In this document: positions 18,361-27,706 of the stretch, one piece after another
Layout: every line of letters starts with the position of its first letter
How positions within the stretch are numbered: position 1 is the stretch's first letter
NCBI GenBank assembly: GCA_018269005.1
Contig: JAFDVK010000012.1
Coordinates: forward strand, 248,001-312,000
Reading direction: 5' to 3'
DNA: 64,000 nt
Source: Acidobacteriota bacterium
Lineage (GTDB): Bacteria > Acidobacteriota > Blastocatellia > Pyrinomonadales > Pyrinomonadaceae
The notes under the pieces: generated by a model
Seen by the model: only the letters and a program-made list of their open reading frames with translations
Told to the model about the DNA's origin: nothing
The model's database searches: none
Translations under genes and position numbers: made by a program

Positions 18361-19584
18361 GTGTCAGAGATCAAACCCTTAACACCATACAGGCCCGCAA
18401 CGGGACGCGAAGGCGAGGTAACTTGCCTGCCGTTCGACGTCTTTTACGGCTCGGAGGTTCACGAGATCATCGCCGGGAACCCGAACAGTTTTTTGCGCGT
18501 AACGCGGTCGGAGAATGACTTTCCCGACGATGCAAAACCGACCCGCGACGACGTCCTAGCTCGCGCAAAAGACAACCTCGATCGCTTGATACACGGCGGC
18601 ATATTGATCCGCGATCCTGAACCCGCGTTCTATGTTTATCGTCTTGAGGGCAACGGCCGTTGTCAGACCGGCGTTATCGCGGGCTGCTCGCTCGACGAAT
18701 ATGAAGCAGGCAAGATCAAGCGGCATGAGAAGACGCAGCCGGATAAGGTCGCTGACCGCACACAACACATAGTTCATCTGGGTGCTCAGACGGGCCTGAT
18801 ATTTCTCGCTTTCCGCGGCACCGAAAGGATCCGGGAATTGCTAAGAAAGGCGGTCCTATCGCAACCGACCTATGACCTCGGATGTGATACCGACGTTACG
18901 CACACGATCTGGAAATGCACGAACACTGATGACTGGATCAGGGCCTTCGAGGAAGTGCCGACGATCTACATCGCCGACGGCCATCACAGACTTGAAAGCG
19001 CGCTGAAAGCGCGTGATATCCTCAGGGCCGAAGACCCGAACGCAAAAGAAGCGCAGTTTGATCACGTTCTGGCCGGTCTTTTTCCGGCCGAGGACCTAAC
19101 GATACTTGCGTACAATCGCGCCGTCGAAGATCTTAACGGCTTAACGGGATCCGAACTTCTCGCAAAACTAGCGGAGAACTTCGGCGTTGATGAGACCGAA
19201 GAAACGACACCGGCTCGACATGGCGGGATCGCGATGTACACCGGCGGAAAATGGTATAAGCTTACACGTAGGAACGGTGCCGCGGAACCGAACGATCCGG
19301 TCGATCGGCTCGATGTGAGCATCCTTCAGAATGAGATACTCGCTCCGATCCTTGGCATAAATGATCCGCGAACTGATAAGCGGATCCAATTCGTCGGCGG
19401 CCAAAGAGGCATCAAGGAGCTTGAGCGGTTGGTTGACAGCGGCGAGGCCGCCGTCGCATTTTCGCTCTTTGCGACGACAATGGATGACCTATTGGCCGTT
19501 TCCGATGCGGACGAGATCATGCCGCCAAAGTCCACCTGGTTTGAACCGAAACTTCGCGACGGATTTATCGTGAATCCTCTTTAA
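18361..19584 (+). CDS. DUF1015 family protein
   Basis: 407 residues matching the DUF1015 family across its length: an early LTPYRPATGREGEVTCLPFDV, KIKRHEKTQPDKVADR near residue 119, and the hallmark YIADGHHRLESAL near residue 203. The biochemical role of DUF1015 is not well established; the conserved His and acidic residues hint at an enzyme, and some annotations link it to SerB-like or kinase functions without proof. It starts with GTG at 18361 and its stop is directly followed by the pdxH ATG, so the two are translationally linked. Confidence 0.92.
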   Translation: MSEIKPLTPYRPATGREGEVTCLPFDVFYGSEVHEIIAGNPNSFLRVTRSENDFPDDAKPTRDDVLARAKDNLDRLIHGGILIRDPEPAFYVYRLEGNGRCQTGVIAGCSLDEYEAGKIKRHEKTQPDKVADRTQHIVHLGAQTGLIFLAFRGTERIRELLRKAVLSQPTYDLGCDTDVTHTIWKCTNTDDWIRAFEEVPTIYIADGHHRLESALKARDILRAEDPNAKEAQFDHVLAGLFPAEDLTILAYNRAVEDLNGLTGSELLAKLAENFGVDETEETTPARHGGIAMYTGGKWYKLTRRNGAAEPNDPVDRLDVSILQNEILAPILGINDPRTDKRIQFVGGQRGIKELERLVDSGEAAVAFSLFATTMDDLLAVSDADEIMPPKSTWFEPKLRDGFIVNPL

Positions 19585-20232
19585 ATGGTTGAGAACACTG
19601 AACTTGCAGCCCTTCGTCATGATTTTGACCGCGACGGCTTGAGCGAAACGGATCTTAATGCGGATCCTGTCGAACAGTTTCGTCTCTGGCTCGACGCGGC
19701 GATGAATGCGGGGATAAGGGACGCAAACGCGATGACCGTTTCGACCGTCGGGGATGACGGCCGGCCTTCTGCTCGCGTCGTTCTGCTCAAATATTTCGAC
19801 GCGAAAGGATTCACTTTCTTTACGAATTACGGTAGCAGGAAAGGCCGCGAACTCGATCGCCATCCTTTTGCAGAGTTCCATTTCTTTTGGCCCGACCTCG
19901 AACGTCAGGTCTCGATCTCGGGGCGCGTAGAGAAAGCGCCGCGTGAACTGTCTGAGGAGTATTTTCTCTCTCGCCCAATTGAAAGCCGCATAGGCGCTTG
20001 GGCGTCGGAACAAAGCTCAGAGATCGCCTCACGCAAAGCGCTCGAAGAACGTGTCGAATTCTATAAAGAGAAATTCGGCGAAGATGTGCCGCTGCCGGAT
20101 TTTTGGGGCGGCCTGACAATGACGCCCGACCGCTTTGAGTTTTGGCAAGGGCGCAAGAGCCGCCTTCACGACCGGATCGTTTACTCGCCGGATGGCCCGG
20201 GAAGTTGGCAGATCTCTCGGCTCGCTCCTTGA
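19585..20232 (+). CDS. pdxH: Pyridoxamine/pyridoxine 5'-phosphate oxidase
   Basis: 215 residues of the FMN-dependent PNPOx family. Landmarks are DPVEQFRLWLDAA, the FMN-binding SARVVLLKYFDAKGFTFFTN, RQVSISGRVEK, and the C-terminal dimerisation block ending RLAP with FEFWQGRKSRLHDRI. It makes pyridoxal 5'-phosphate, the last step of vitamin B6 salvage and synthesis. The start codon abuts the DUF1015 stop with no spacer. A GNAT gene follows 22 bp downstream. Confidence 0.97.
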   Translation: MVENTELAALRHDFDRDGLSETDLNADPVEQFRLWLDAAMNAGIRDANAMTVSTVGDDGRPSARVVLLKYFDAKGFTFFTNYGSRKGRELDRHPFAEFHFFWPDLERQVSISGRVEKAPRELSEEYFLSRPIESRIGAWASEQSSEIASRKALEERVEFYKEKFGEDVPLPDFWGGLTMTPDRFEFWQGRKSRLHDRIVYSPDGPGSWQISRLAP

Positions 20233-20254
20233 CTCTTGGATCGTACGAGATGCT

Positions 20255-20800
20255 ATGACGACCATACTCGAAACACCGCGGCTCCTGATGCGTCCGTTCA
20301 CGATGGATGATCTTCCTTGGCTGATCGAGATGCGAACGGCCGAGGCCGTCTCAAGATATATGGGCGGCACACGATGGCAGAATCCTGAAGCTCTCCGCAA
20401 GCGAATGGCGTTCTACATCGAGTGCTGGCACAAGTTCGATTTCGGTGTCTGCGGCATGATGTTGAAAGAGACCGGTGAGATGATCGGCACAGCCGGAATT
20501 CAACCGCTCGAAGACACGGGCGAGGTCGAGGTCGGGTATTCGATCATTGAAAAATATTGGGGCCAGGGCATCGGCTTTGAATGTGCATTCGCCTGGCTCG
20601 ACCATGGGTTTGAGCATCACGGCCTCGAACGCATCGTCGCCGTCGCTCATCCGGACAACAAAGGTTCGCGGCGGATAATGGAAAAATGCGGAATGCAGTA
20701 CGAGCGGACCGAGGAACATTACGGCCAAGAGACGGTCTTCTACGCGGTCTCGCGTGAAGAATTTCGCGAGCTGAAACGCGGACTTGATAACAAGCCTTAG
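20255..20800 (+). CDS. GNAT family acetyltransferase (RimJ/RimL-like)
   Basis: 181 residues. The start MTTILETPRLLMRPFTMDD is typical of RimJ/RimL N-acetyltransferases; the acetyl-CoA site is seen as EKYWGQGIGFECA, and the family C-terminus appears as VAHPDNKGSRRIMEKCGM. A longer frame begins inside pdxH at 20135 but its extra residues are shadow sequence. The substrate may be a protein N-terminus or a small amine and cannot be told. It sits in the same-direction run between pdxH and the HETGH membrane protein. Confidence 0.9.
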   Translation: MTTILETPRLLMRPFTMDDLPWLIEMRTAEAVSRYMGGTRWQNPEALRKRMAFYIECWHKFDFGVCGMMLKETGEMIGTAGIQPLEDTGEVEVGYSIIEKYWGQGIGFECAFAWLDHGFEHHGLERIVAVAHPDNKGSRRIMEKCGMQYERTEEHYGQETVFYAVSREEFRELKRGLDNKP

Positions 20801-20806
20801 AATTCA

Positions 20807-21355
20807 ATGAAGCCGAGTTATCCAAAACTCATTTTCGCAGGCCTTGCCGGGCTCTATTTCCTTTCGATCGCGTACGACCCGATCCAGGGAAGCCTACTGG
20901 ACATCGTCGATCTGCCGATCCACGAAACAGGGCATTTGATTTTCCGCATTCTCGGCGAATTCATGGGCATCGCGGGCGGTTCGCTCTTTCAAGTGATCCT
21001 TCCCGGGATATTCGTCGGCTATTTTGTTTATCAAGGCAGCCTTTACTCGGCATCGATGGTGCTCTTTTGGGTAGGGCAGAGCCTATTGAACGTGTGGGTC
21101 TATGCCGGAGACGCCGTCAAGATGCAGTTAGTGCTGACAAGCGGGCTGACAGGCAGCGAAGGCGGGTTTCACGATTGGAACTATTTGCTTGACACGCTCG
21201 GTCTGTTAAATTCGACTGATAAGGTCGCCGGCGTCATTCGCTTTTTTGGAACGGTCGTGATCCTTGCCGCCTTGGCGGGTTCGATCTATTATTCGTGGCC
21301 GCGTACGTCAGATGAAAGTAACTCTCATAACAGGGGCTTCGAGTGGGATCGGTGA
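20807..21355 (+). CDS. Small membrane protein with HExxH motif (putative zinc metallopeptidase)
   Basis: 182 residues with about four hydrophobic segments (9-25, 50-75, 78-95, 145-162). Between the first two lies DLPIHETGHLIFRILGEF, an HExxH zinc-binding motif (His39, Glu40, His43). The setting of HExxH next to a membrane helix recalls site-2/M50-type proteases, though the protein is short and no second NPDG-like motif is evident; the third ligand might be an Asp in NVWVYAGDA or HDWN. It overlaps the SDR gene by 44 nt. Activity is inference. Confidence 0.75.
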   Translation: MKPSYPKLIFAGLAGLYFLSIAYDPIQGSLLDIVDLPIHETGHLIFRILGEFMGIAGGSLFQVILPGIFVGYFVYQGSLYSASMVLFWVGQSLLNVWVYAGDAVKMQLVLTSGLTGSEGGFHDWNYLLDTLGLLNSTDKVAGVIRFFGTVVILAALAGSIYYSWPRTSDESNSHNRGFEWDR

Positions 21356-22100
21356 GGCTTTTGCTCGCCAGTTGGCATCCGATGGCCACGATCTCGTGCT
21401 CGTCGCACGCCGTGAAACGAACCTTCACGAACTTTGCGACGAACTAATGCTCAAGCACAAGATCATGGCGCACTACATCGTCGCCGATCTTGCCGACGAG
21501 GAAGCCGCAAACAAGATCCTTCTTGAGACCGAGCGACACGATTTTGAGGTCGATTGGCTAATTAACAATGCGGGCATCGGGTCAGCAGGTGACTTTGCGA
21601 ACCTTGATGAAGACCGCGAGCTGGCGATGATCGATCTGAACATACGCTCGCTTGTCGCGCTTACGCACAAATTTCTCGGCCCGATGCGGGAAAGAAAACA
21701 CGGCACGATAATTAACGTTTCGAGTGCAGCCGCATTTCAGCCGATCCCTTTTATGGCGACCTATGCGGCGACCAAAGCCTTCGTTTCGTCATTTTCGGAA
21801 GCGATCGCCGAGGAGAATCGCAGCTTCGGGATACGCGTGCTCACGCTTTGTCCGGGTTCGACAGAGACGAACTTCTTTGCAGCTTCTGAGATCGAACGGC
21901 CGATCAAGGTGAAAGGCCAACAGACGAGCAAACAGGTGGTCGAGACCGCCTTGAAGGCGCTCAAGAGCGGCAAGACGGTCGCTGTCTCCGGAATGACAAA
22001 CCTCATCGGAGCTCTTCTGGGGCGGCACGTTCCCCACAGGATCACCACGCGGGCCGTGGGCAAGGCACTGAGAAGCAGATACCAAAAGACGGAAGAATGA
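21312..22100 (+). CDS. Short-chain dehydrogenase/reductase
   Basis: 262 residues of the classical SDR family: cofactor motif TGASSGIG (7-14), NNAG (85-88), NVSSAAA with the catalytic Ser near 137, and YAATK (Tyr151, Lys155). Arg33-Arg34 after the second strand (LVLVARRE) suggests NADP(H). The C-terminal part (VVETALKALKSGKTV) resembles the DltE/YqjQ-type subgroup; the substrate is unknown. The ATG at 21312 gives the canonical Rossmann start and lies within the end of the previous gene. The stop overlaps the next start as ATGA. Confidence 0.93.
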   Translation: MKVTLITGASSGIGEAFARQLASDGHDLVLVARRETNLHELCDELMLKHKIMAHYIVADLADEEAANKILLETERHDFEVDWLINNAGIGSAGDFANLDEDRELAMIDLNIRSLVALTHKFLGPMRERKHGTIINVSSAAAFQPIPFMATYAATKAFVSSFSEAIAEENRSFGIRVLTLCPGSTETNFFAASEIERPIKVKGQQTSKQVVETALKALKSGKTVAVSGMTNLIGALLGRHVPHRITTRAVGKALRSRYQKTEE

Positions 22101-22927
22101 AATTTACGGTTCTCGGCAGCGGTTCAACCGGAAATGCGGTGCTCATATCAAGCGGCAAGACACGTGTGCTTGTCGATGCGGGAATGAGCGCCCGCGAGAT
22201 CGTTCGACGTATGAACGAAATGGGCGTTGCGGCTGAAGACATCGATGCCGTTCTCGTAACCCACGAACACAGCGACCACGTTGCAGGACTGCGTGTTCTG
22301 CTCCGTTCGATAAAATGCCCGGTCTATATTTCGGGAGAGACCGAAGAGTCGTATTACCGAACGCGTGCGGGCCGCGAAAATGGCGAGAGTGAGGGTTCAA
22401 AGCGCAAGAACGCACTCGAAGGCCGCACTGTCGAGATCAATTCGAACCGATTTTTCCGTATCGGCGACATTGATTTCGAACCATTCAGCGTTCCTCATGA
22501 TGCGGTGGATAATTTTGGATTCTCGGCCGTTTGTGACGGCGTTAAGGTCGCGACCTTGATGGACTTCGGCCATATCAATGATCTGATTCGGGAAAAACTT
22601 CGCGATTGCGATGCGATCGTCGTCGAATCGAATCACGATCGCGATATGCTGCGTGTTTGCCACGTCTATTCATGGGATCTGAAGCAGCGGATCATGTCAC
22701 GCACGGGCCATCTCTCAAATGACGATCTGGCCGATTGGCTCAATCGCGATTTTGACGGCCGAGCACGCAACATCGTGCTTGCACATCTTTCACAACGGGC
22801 GAACGAGCCGCACTTGGCGCGCCTTTCCGCCGAGACAGCACTCGCAATGCGTGCACCTCTCTTTCGCGTCGAGACAAAGATCAGCGTCTCGCAGCCGCAA
22901 ACTCCGACCGAATGGATCGAGTTTTAG
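22097..22927 (+). CDS. Metallo-beta-lactamase fold hydrolase, YycJ/WalJ type
   Basis: 276 residues. It opens with MKFTVLGSGSTGNAVLIS and carries the metal-binding THEHSDH motif (56-61), PHDAVDNFGFSA, FGHINDLI, and ESNHDRDML. This block order is that of YycJ/WalJ-like proteins, which are MBL-fold nucleases or phosphodiesterases linked in Firmicutes to the walRK locus and to DNA repair. No walRK genes are present here. A 20-residue polar insert (about 95-115, RENGESEGSKRKN) is visible. Its ATG overlaps the SDR stop (ATGA). Convergent with the next gene, 9 bp between stops. Confidence 0.9.
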   Translation: MKFTVLGSGSTGNAVLISSGKTRVLVDAGMSAREIVRRMNEMGVAAEDIDAVLVTHEHSDHVAGLRVLLRSIKCPVYISGETEESYYRTRAGRENGESEGSKRKNALEGRTVEINSNRFFRIGDIDFEPFSVPHDAVDNFGFSAVCDGVKVATLMDFGHINDLIREKLRDCDAIVVESNHDRDMLRVCHVYSWDLKQRIMSRTGHLSNDDLADWLNRDFDGRARNIVLAHLSQRANEPHLARLSAETALAMRAPLFRVETKISVSQPQTPTEWIEF

Positions 22928-22936
22928 CTGCGGCTG

Positions 22937-23773
22937 CTAGTTTTTTCCTTTCTCTTCTTTTTTGATCCGTTTTGCCTCGGACTTTTCGATCGCTTTGGCA
23001 ACCCGCTCTGCATCGTTACGGGCGATCAGCGGAAGGATCTCGTCATTGGCAAGCTGTTTAAGAAGCGGCAGCAAATGCGGCGGATCGGGCAGTTCGTTGC
23101 TTTCATAGAGCGATGAAAGACGCGCCATCAAACGCGGCGTTTCGAGAGGTTGGTTCTCGCGGGCGACCTGCATCTCAAATTTCCAGATAGCTTCGTTCGA
23201 GATCCGTCGGTATTCGTCCATCAGGAGTTTTGCGTCCGGATTGTCCGACCAACGGAATGTTGCGGTCCGCGAACGGCCGTTCTGCTTGAGCGTGATGGAG
23301 ATCGTTCCCGTAGCGACGTTCACCTTTTTTGCTTCGTAGTCTTCTGTCGAGTCAACAAAATTGAGCCGTGTAAATGCTCCATTTAAGGTGTTTAGGGTAG
23401 CAGGCGATAGCTCGATCGGGTCGTCCATTGGCTCGTCGAGATCGATCTTCTCGAATATGATCACGCCCTTGCCGGCGTCATCATGCCGGATCTCAACTCG
23501 CGGATATGTAAAGCCCGGCCGTTCAAAGACGTAGATATGAGTAAATGCGGCCACCTTCGGTGCGGAATTTACTTTGTTCGGTTCAGAGTCGGGACGGCTA
23601 TTTAGTTTCGGTGGATCGGCCGAGGGTTCGGGGGTTGGTTTTGGTGCCGCAACCACGGCCGTGGGCGGCTTCTTGACGGGCCGCTTTGTCCTTGATCGCT
23701 TTTTTTGTCCGAATGCGGGAGTCGCGGCAGCAACGCACAGCAAGATCAGGAAAATGCATATTTTGATCCTCAT
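22937..23773 (-). CDS. Secreted protein with Pro/Lys-rich linker, function unknown
   Basis: 278 residues. A signal peptide (ICIFLILLCVAAATPAFGQ) is followed by a basic, Pro-rich low-complexity linker (about 22-75) and a folded part with beta strands (THIYVFERPGFTYPRVEI) and a C-terminal helical region rich in Arg, Glu and Lys. No family is recognised. It lies 57 bp downstream of smc on the same strand and may share its transcript, though an exported protein has no obvious link to chromosome condensation. Confidence 0.75.
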   Translation of the reverse strand: MRIKICIFLILLCVAAATPAFGQKKRSRTKRPVKKPPTAVVAAPKPTPEPSADPPKLNSRPDSEPNKVNSAPKVAAFTHIYVFERPGFTYPRVEIRHDDAGKGVIIFEKIDLDEPMDDPIELSPATLNTLNGAFTRLNFVDSTEDYEAKKVNVATGTISITLKQNGRSRTATFRWSDNPDAKLLMDEYRRISNEAIWKFEMQVARENQPLETPRLMARLSSLYESNELPDPPHLLPLLKQLANDEILPLIARNDAERVAKAIEKSEAKRIKKEEKGKN

Positions 23774-23830
23774 CGATTGAGTTTGATGCCCATTGTCGGC
23801 AGTTCGGTTGGCAACGGGTCGCGGGATCGG

Positions 23831-26800
23831 CTACTCGAACTTGACCGAGACGATCTTCGAAACGCCCGGTTCCTGCATCGTAACACCGTAAAGGGCACGC
23901 GCCGCCTCCATCGTGCGTTTATTGTGCGTGATGACGATGAACTGTGTCTTTTCTGCCATACCGGCGATCTTGTTCACGAACCGGCCAACATTTGCCTCGT
24001 CGAGCGGCGCATCGACCTCATCAAGCAAACAGAAAGGCGACGGGCGATACTTGAAGATCGCCATCACGAGAGCGATGGCCGTCATCGCTTTTTCACCGCC
24101 TGAAAGCAGCAGGATGTTCTGCAGACGTTTGCCCGGCGGTTGTGCGACGACCTCGATGCCGGCCTCAAGTATATCGTCCGATTCGAGCAGCGTCATTTGT
24201 CCTTGGCCGCCGCCGAAAAGCTCGCGGAAGAATTCCTGGAAATTCTCATTGATCGCCTCGAATGCCTGACGAAAACGCTCTCGCGAACGATGTTTGATCT
24301 CCTTAAGAGCTTCTTCGGTCGCGGCAATGCTCTGGACGATGTCGTCACGCTGCGTTGTAAGAAAGATCTGGCGTTCCTCTGCCTCAGCGAGCTCTTCGAG
24401 AGCAAGCATGTTCAACGCACCGAAGCCATCAAGGCGTTCGCGAAGAGATTCTGCGTCACTGCGGGCCGTTTCAAGGACAAAATCTTCCGCGATCTCGGTC
24501 GAGGCAACAAGGTCCGGCAAGGCGATGTTCAGTTCCTGTTGGCAGTTTTCGCCCGCATTCTTAAGCTCCGTAACAGCCTCGGCCTGCCGCACCTCGATCT
24601 CCGCACGATGGTTCATCGCATCGGCCGTTCGCCGATTTATCTCCGCAAGATCCTCGCTCGACCTGTCGGCATCAGCACGTGCAAGCGCAAGGGCGTCTAT
24701 CGCAGCATTCAGGTCGGTGGTCTCAGCCGCGACGGCGTCGGGAGCGGCAGCGATCTTATCCGTGATCTCCGTTATGGAAGCGTGCAGCGCGCGAAGCTTT
24801 TCTTCTGCTTCAATAACTTCCGTCCGTTGATTCGTGATGCGCGATTCAAAATCCGTCCGCTGTGCCTCGACCCGTCCGAGTGCCGCCTTTACCGAACGCC
24901 GACGCTCACCGGACGTCGCTGCGGCGGTACGCTTCTCATTCAGGACCAAATTCGCCGCTTCAAGCGCCGAGCGTTCGGCAAGGAGCGTTGCGGCGACGGT
25001 CTCGAGCGAAGCAGCCGACTCTTTGCGTGCATTCTCGGCAGACGTGCGGTTGTCTGCGGCGTCCGCGATCCGTTCTTCGAGATCAGCGATCTCTAACGTT
25101 GATTGCTCGCTCTCTTCACCGACGACCTTTCTATGGCGTGTCGCGCGGTCTATCTCTTCTTTTGCAGCGTGAAGCTGTATCTCGAGCCCGTGGATGCCGC
25201 GATCGACCTTAATGAGCAGCGACTGCAGATCGACCGTCTTGCCCTCGAGTTGTACGAGGTTTTCGCGTGCGGAATCGACGGCCGCAATGGCCGCATCGAT
25301 GCCGGACGAAAGCTCTGCAACCTCCGAGGCAAGGATCGTCAGTTCGCGTTTGAACGCGAGCAGCGACTGATTCGCACCTTCTTCCTGCGTTCCTCCGCCG
25401 ATCAGCACACGGCCGCCGATGAGAATATCGCCTGCGAAGCTGACCGCCATCGAGCCCGGAAACGATGCGGCTCCGGCCAGATCATCCACCACGATCGCCG
25501 ACATCTCGTTCGGGAACGCTGAACGAAGGACCGCGGCAAATTCGGGCGACACACCCAAGTAAGATTCGATGGAATTCTGTGCGGGGCTATCGACCGTCGC
25601 GTGAGCGTCGCCACTGTTGATGAGCAACGCGGTACGGCCGGCGTTATTCGCCCGGAGCCATCCGGAGACTCGTTTCGCATCTGCGAGCGATGAAACGACG
25701 ACCGACTCAAGGAAGTTGCCAAAGAGGGCCTCGACGGCCTTCTCGGCCGTTTCATCCACCTTCAAATGGTCGGCAAGAACGCCCTTGAATTCGACGCCGA
25801 TCTCTTCCGACGCTGCAAACAGCTTCTGCACTTGCGGAGCATAGACCGCACGCTTTTCCTCAAGCTCGCTTAGCGTATCGAGACGGTGTTTCTTCGCCGC
25901 AAACTCATCCGCGAGTCCGCGGTGCGATGATTCAGCCTCGCGAAGATGCTCACGGGCATCGCCCGTCTCCTTGAGAAGATCGTTCTTCTCGTTCGTAAGG
26001 CTTTCGAGTTTCGCCCTCTCGGCGGCCAGATTTGCAGAAAGCTCGGCGACCTTCGTTTCGTGATCCTTAAGGTTCTGATCGGCACGGCCCGCTTCGACTT
26101 CGAGCCCCGAGAGGCGGTTCCGAACCTTTTCAAGGTTGATCTCGAGCTGTCTGCCGATCTCGTCGAACCTTTCGGCCGCAGATGTGTGCTGTATCAGCTC
26201 CGCACGGCTGCTCTCGATCTCCGCCTCGATCCGCGTAACGGCCGAAAGCACACCGCGATGGGCCTCGTCCGCTGTTCGAAGCTCGCCCTCGGCGGCCTCG
26301 AGTTCGGCAAGCTGCTCGCGATCTTCCGCAGTAAGCCGCTCAAAATCCGCCGCGATCGATTCGAGCCTTATCGTGCCCGCTTCGATCTCGCCGTTGAGCG
26401 ACGCGATGCGGTCGTTTAAGGCCACGACCTGTTCGCTCTTATAGACGTGTTCGCGTTCGGCCCGGTCGCGTGAAAGAGCGTTGTCCGAGTGGATCTTGCG
26501 AAGTTCGGCGAGCGACTCTTCGGCCCGGCGTGCGGCCTGCGTCGCTTCGCGGGCGCCTTCCTCGCCCTTTGTTAATTGCGTACGAAGCGCGTTCTCTTCT
26601 TCGACCGCCTGCGCGTGTTGTGCCTCAAGCGTCGTGGAAAGTTCAGTAAAATGCTTGCCTTCAGCGGCATAAAGCTGCCGGAGTAGTACGCGAAACTCTT
26701 CCTGCAGGATCTTGAATCGCCGCGTTTTCGCAGCCTGCCGTCGAAGCGAATTGACACGCGTATCGACCTCGCTCACGATGTCGGTGATACGCGAGAGGTT

Positions 26801-27643
26801 CGACTTTGCAGAATCGAGCCGCGTCTCGGCCGCGCGCTGCCTTGTGCGGAATTTTGAGATGCCGGCGGCCTCTTCGATGAGGTTGCGGCGGTCGGTCGGC
26901 TTTGCCGAAAGGATCTGGCCGATGCGGCCCTGCTCGATGATCGCGTAATGCGAACCCGAAAGTCCCGTACCCGCGAAAAGGTCCGAAATATCACGAAGCC
27001 GGCATGCTTTACCGTTTAAAAGGTATTCGCTCTCGCCCGAAAGGTAGAGGCGGCGCGTGACCGAGACCGCTTCGCCCGGCGCAAAGTCGAGCGCAAAAGA
27101 ACGCGGACGCCAGTGGCGTTTCGTCTTTACGCGGGTTTCGACGACCTGCGCAGATCCGACCTGTGCGGCCTTGACGGTCTCGACATCGCCGACCGCAGGC
27201 TCTTCGCCGTCAACCGGAGCGATCTCCTCAGAGACGGCATCTTCAACAGAATCTTCAGCAGAATCTTCCGCGGTCACGCCCTCGATCAGGTCCATATCGA
27301 CGGCGGCCTCATCGATCCCTGTCAGAGCTTCATCAATATCTTCGAGTTCGGGTTCGTCCGAGATTGCGACGGAGTCGTCGCGGACGAGGTGCAGAACGAC
27401 CTCCGCCATTCCGCCGGGTTTGCGGTCGCGCGTGCCCGCAAAGACGACGTCCTTCATCTCGCCGCCGCGAAGCGATTTTGCGCGCTGCTCGCCTAGGACC
27501 CACGATATGGCGTCAGAGACGTTCGACTTTCCGCAACCGTTCGGCCCGACGACGGCAGTTATGCCGCTGCCGGTGAAGACTATCTCCGTGTAGTCGGCAA
27601 ATGATTTGAAACCGCTTATTTCAAGCCGCTGAAGTCTAAACAT
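23831..27643 (-). CDS. smc: Chromosome partition protein SMC
   Basis: 1270 residues. Walker A is GPNGCGKSN (33-41). A long coiled coil follows, a hinge lies at about residues 590-760 (VAVEALFGN-like, LAGAASFPGSMAVSFAGDIL), then a second coiled coil. The C-terminal ATPase head has the signature LLSGGEKAMTAIAL and Walker B FCLLDEVDAPLDEAN. SMC homodimers with ScpA/ScpB compact and segregate chromosomes. Unusual: between strands of the N-terminal head (after EVVLHLVRDD, residue 90, before RSFALDF, 181) there is an acidic low-complexity insert of about 90 residues where most SMCs have a short loop. An inverted repeat overlaps the translation start region. scpA/scpB are not in the window. Confidence 0.97.
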   Translation of the reverse strand: MFRLQRLEISGFKSFADYTEIVFTGSGITAVVGPNGCGKSNVSDAISWVLGEQRAKSLRGGEMKDVVFAGTRDRKPGGMAEVVLHLVRDDSVAISDEPELEDIDEALTGIDEAAVDMDLIEGVTAEDSAEDSVEDAVSEEIAPVDGEEPAVGDVETVKAAQVGSAQVVETRVKTKRHWRPRSFALDFAPGEAVSVTRRLYLSGESEYLLNGKACRLRDISDLFAGTGLSGSHYAIIEQGRIGQILSAKPTDRRNLIEEAAGISKFRTRQRAAETRLDSAKSNLSRITDIVSEVDTRVNSLRRQAAKTRRFKILQEEFRVLLRQLYAAEGKHFTELSTTLEAQHAQAVEEENALRTQLTKGEEGAREATQAARRAEESLAELRKIHSDNALSRDRAEREHVYKSEQVVALNDRIASLNGEIEAGTIRLESIAADFERLTAEDREQLAELEAAEGELRTADEAHRGVLSAVTRIEAEIESSRAELIQHTSAAERFDEIGRQLEINLEKVRNRLSGLEVEAGRADQNLKDHETKVAELSANLAAERAKLESLTNEKNDLLKETGDAREHLREAESSHRGLADEFAAKKHRLDTLSELEEKRAVYAPQVQKLFAASEEIGVEFKGVLADHLKVDETAEKAVEALFGNFLESVVVSSLADAKRVSGWLRANNAGRTALLINSGDAHATVDSPAQNSIESYLGVSPEFAAVLRSAFPNEMSAIVVDDLAGAASFPGSMAVSFAGDILIGGRVLIGGGTQEEGANQSLLAFKRELTILASEVAELSSGIDAAIAAVDSARENLVQLEGKTVDLQSLLIKVDRGIHGLEIQLHAAKEEIDRATRHRKVVGEESEQSTLEIADLEERIADAADNRTSAENARKESAASLETVAATLLAERSALEAANLVLNEKRTAAATSGERRRSVKAALGRVEAQRTDFESRITNQRTEVIEAEEKLRALHASITEITDKIAAAPDAVAAETTDLNAAIDALALARADADRSSEDLAEINRRTADAMNHRAEIEVRQAEAVTELKNAGENCQQELNIALPDLVASTEIAEDFVLETARSDAESLRERLDGFGALNMLALEELAEAEERQIFLTTQRDDIVQSIAATEEALKEIKHRSRERFRQAFEAINENFQEFFRELFGGGQGQMTLLESDDILEAGIEVVAQPPGKRLQNILLLSGGEKAMTAIALVMAIFKYRPSPFCLLDEVDAPLDEANVGRFVNKIAGMAEKTQFIVITHNKRTMEAARALYGVTMQEPGVSKIVSVKFE

Positions 27644-27645
27644 CC

Positions 27646-27677
27646 TATAGTGCTCTGGTAGCTATGTGAGCACTATA
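27646..27677. promoter_or_regulatory. 10-bp inverted repeat immediately upstream of smc
   Basis: TATAGTGCTC (27646-27655) is mirrored by GAGCACTATA (27668-27677) across 12 nt, starting 2 nt before the smc ATG on the minus strand. In the mRNA this would fold a hairpin right at the ribosome-binding region; as DNA it could be an operator. There is no T-tract that would make it a terminator. Confidence 0.55.
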
Positions 27678-27706
27678 TTTTGTAGTTTTGGGGCGAAAAA
27701 GTCAAC

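Noticed and set aside
22924-22950. Weak hairpin followed by TTTTTT at the end of the YycJ-like gene
   Set aside because: The stem is only about 4 bp with a mismatch and overlaps the stop codon; too weak to call.
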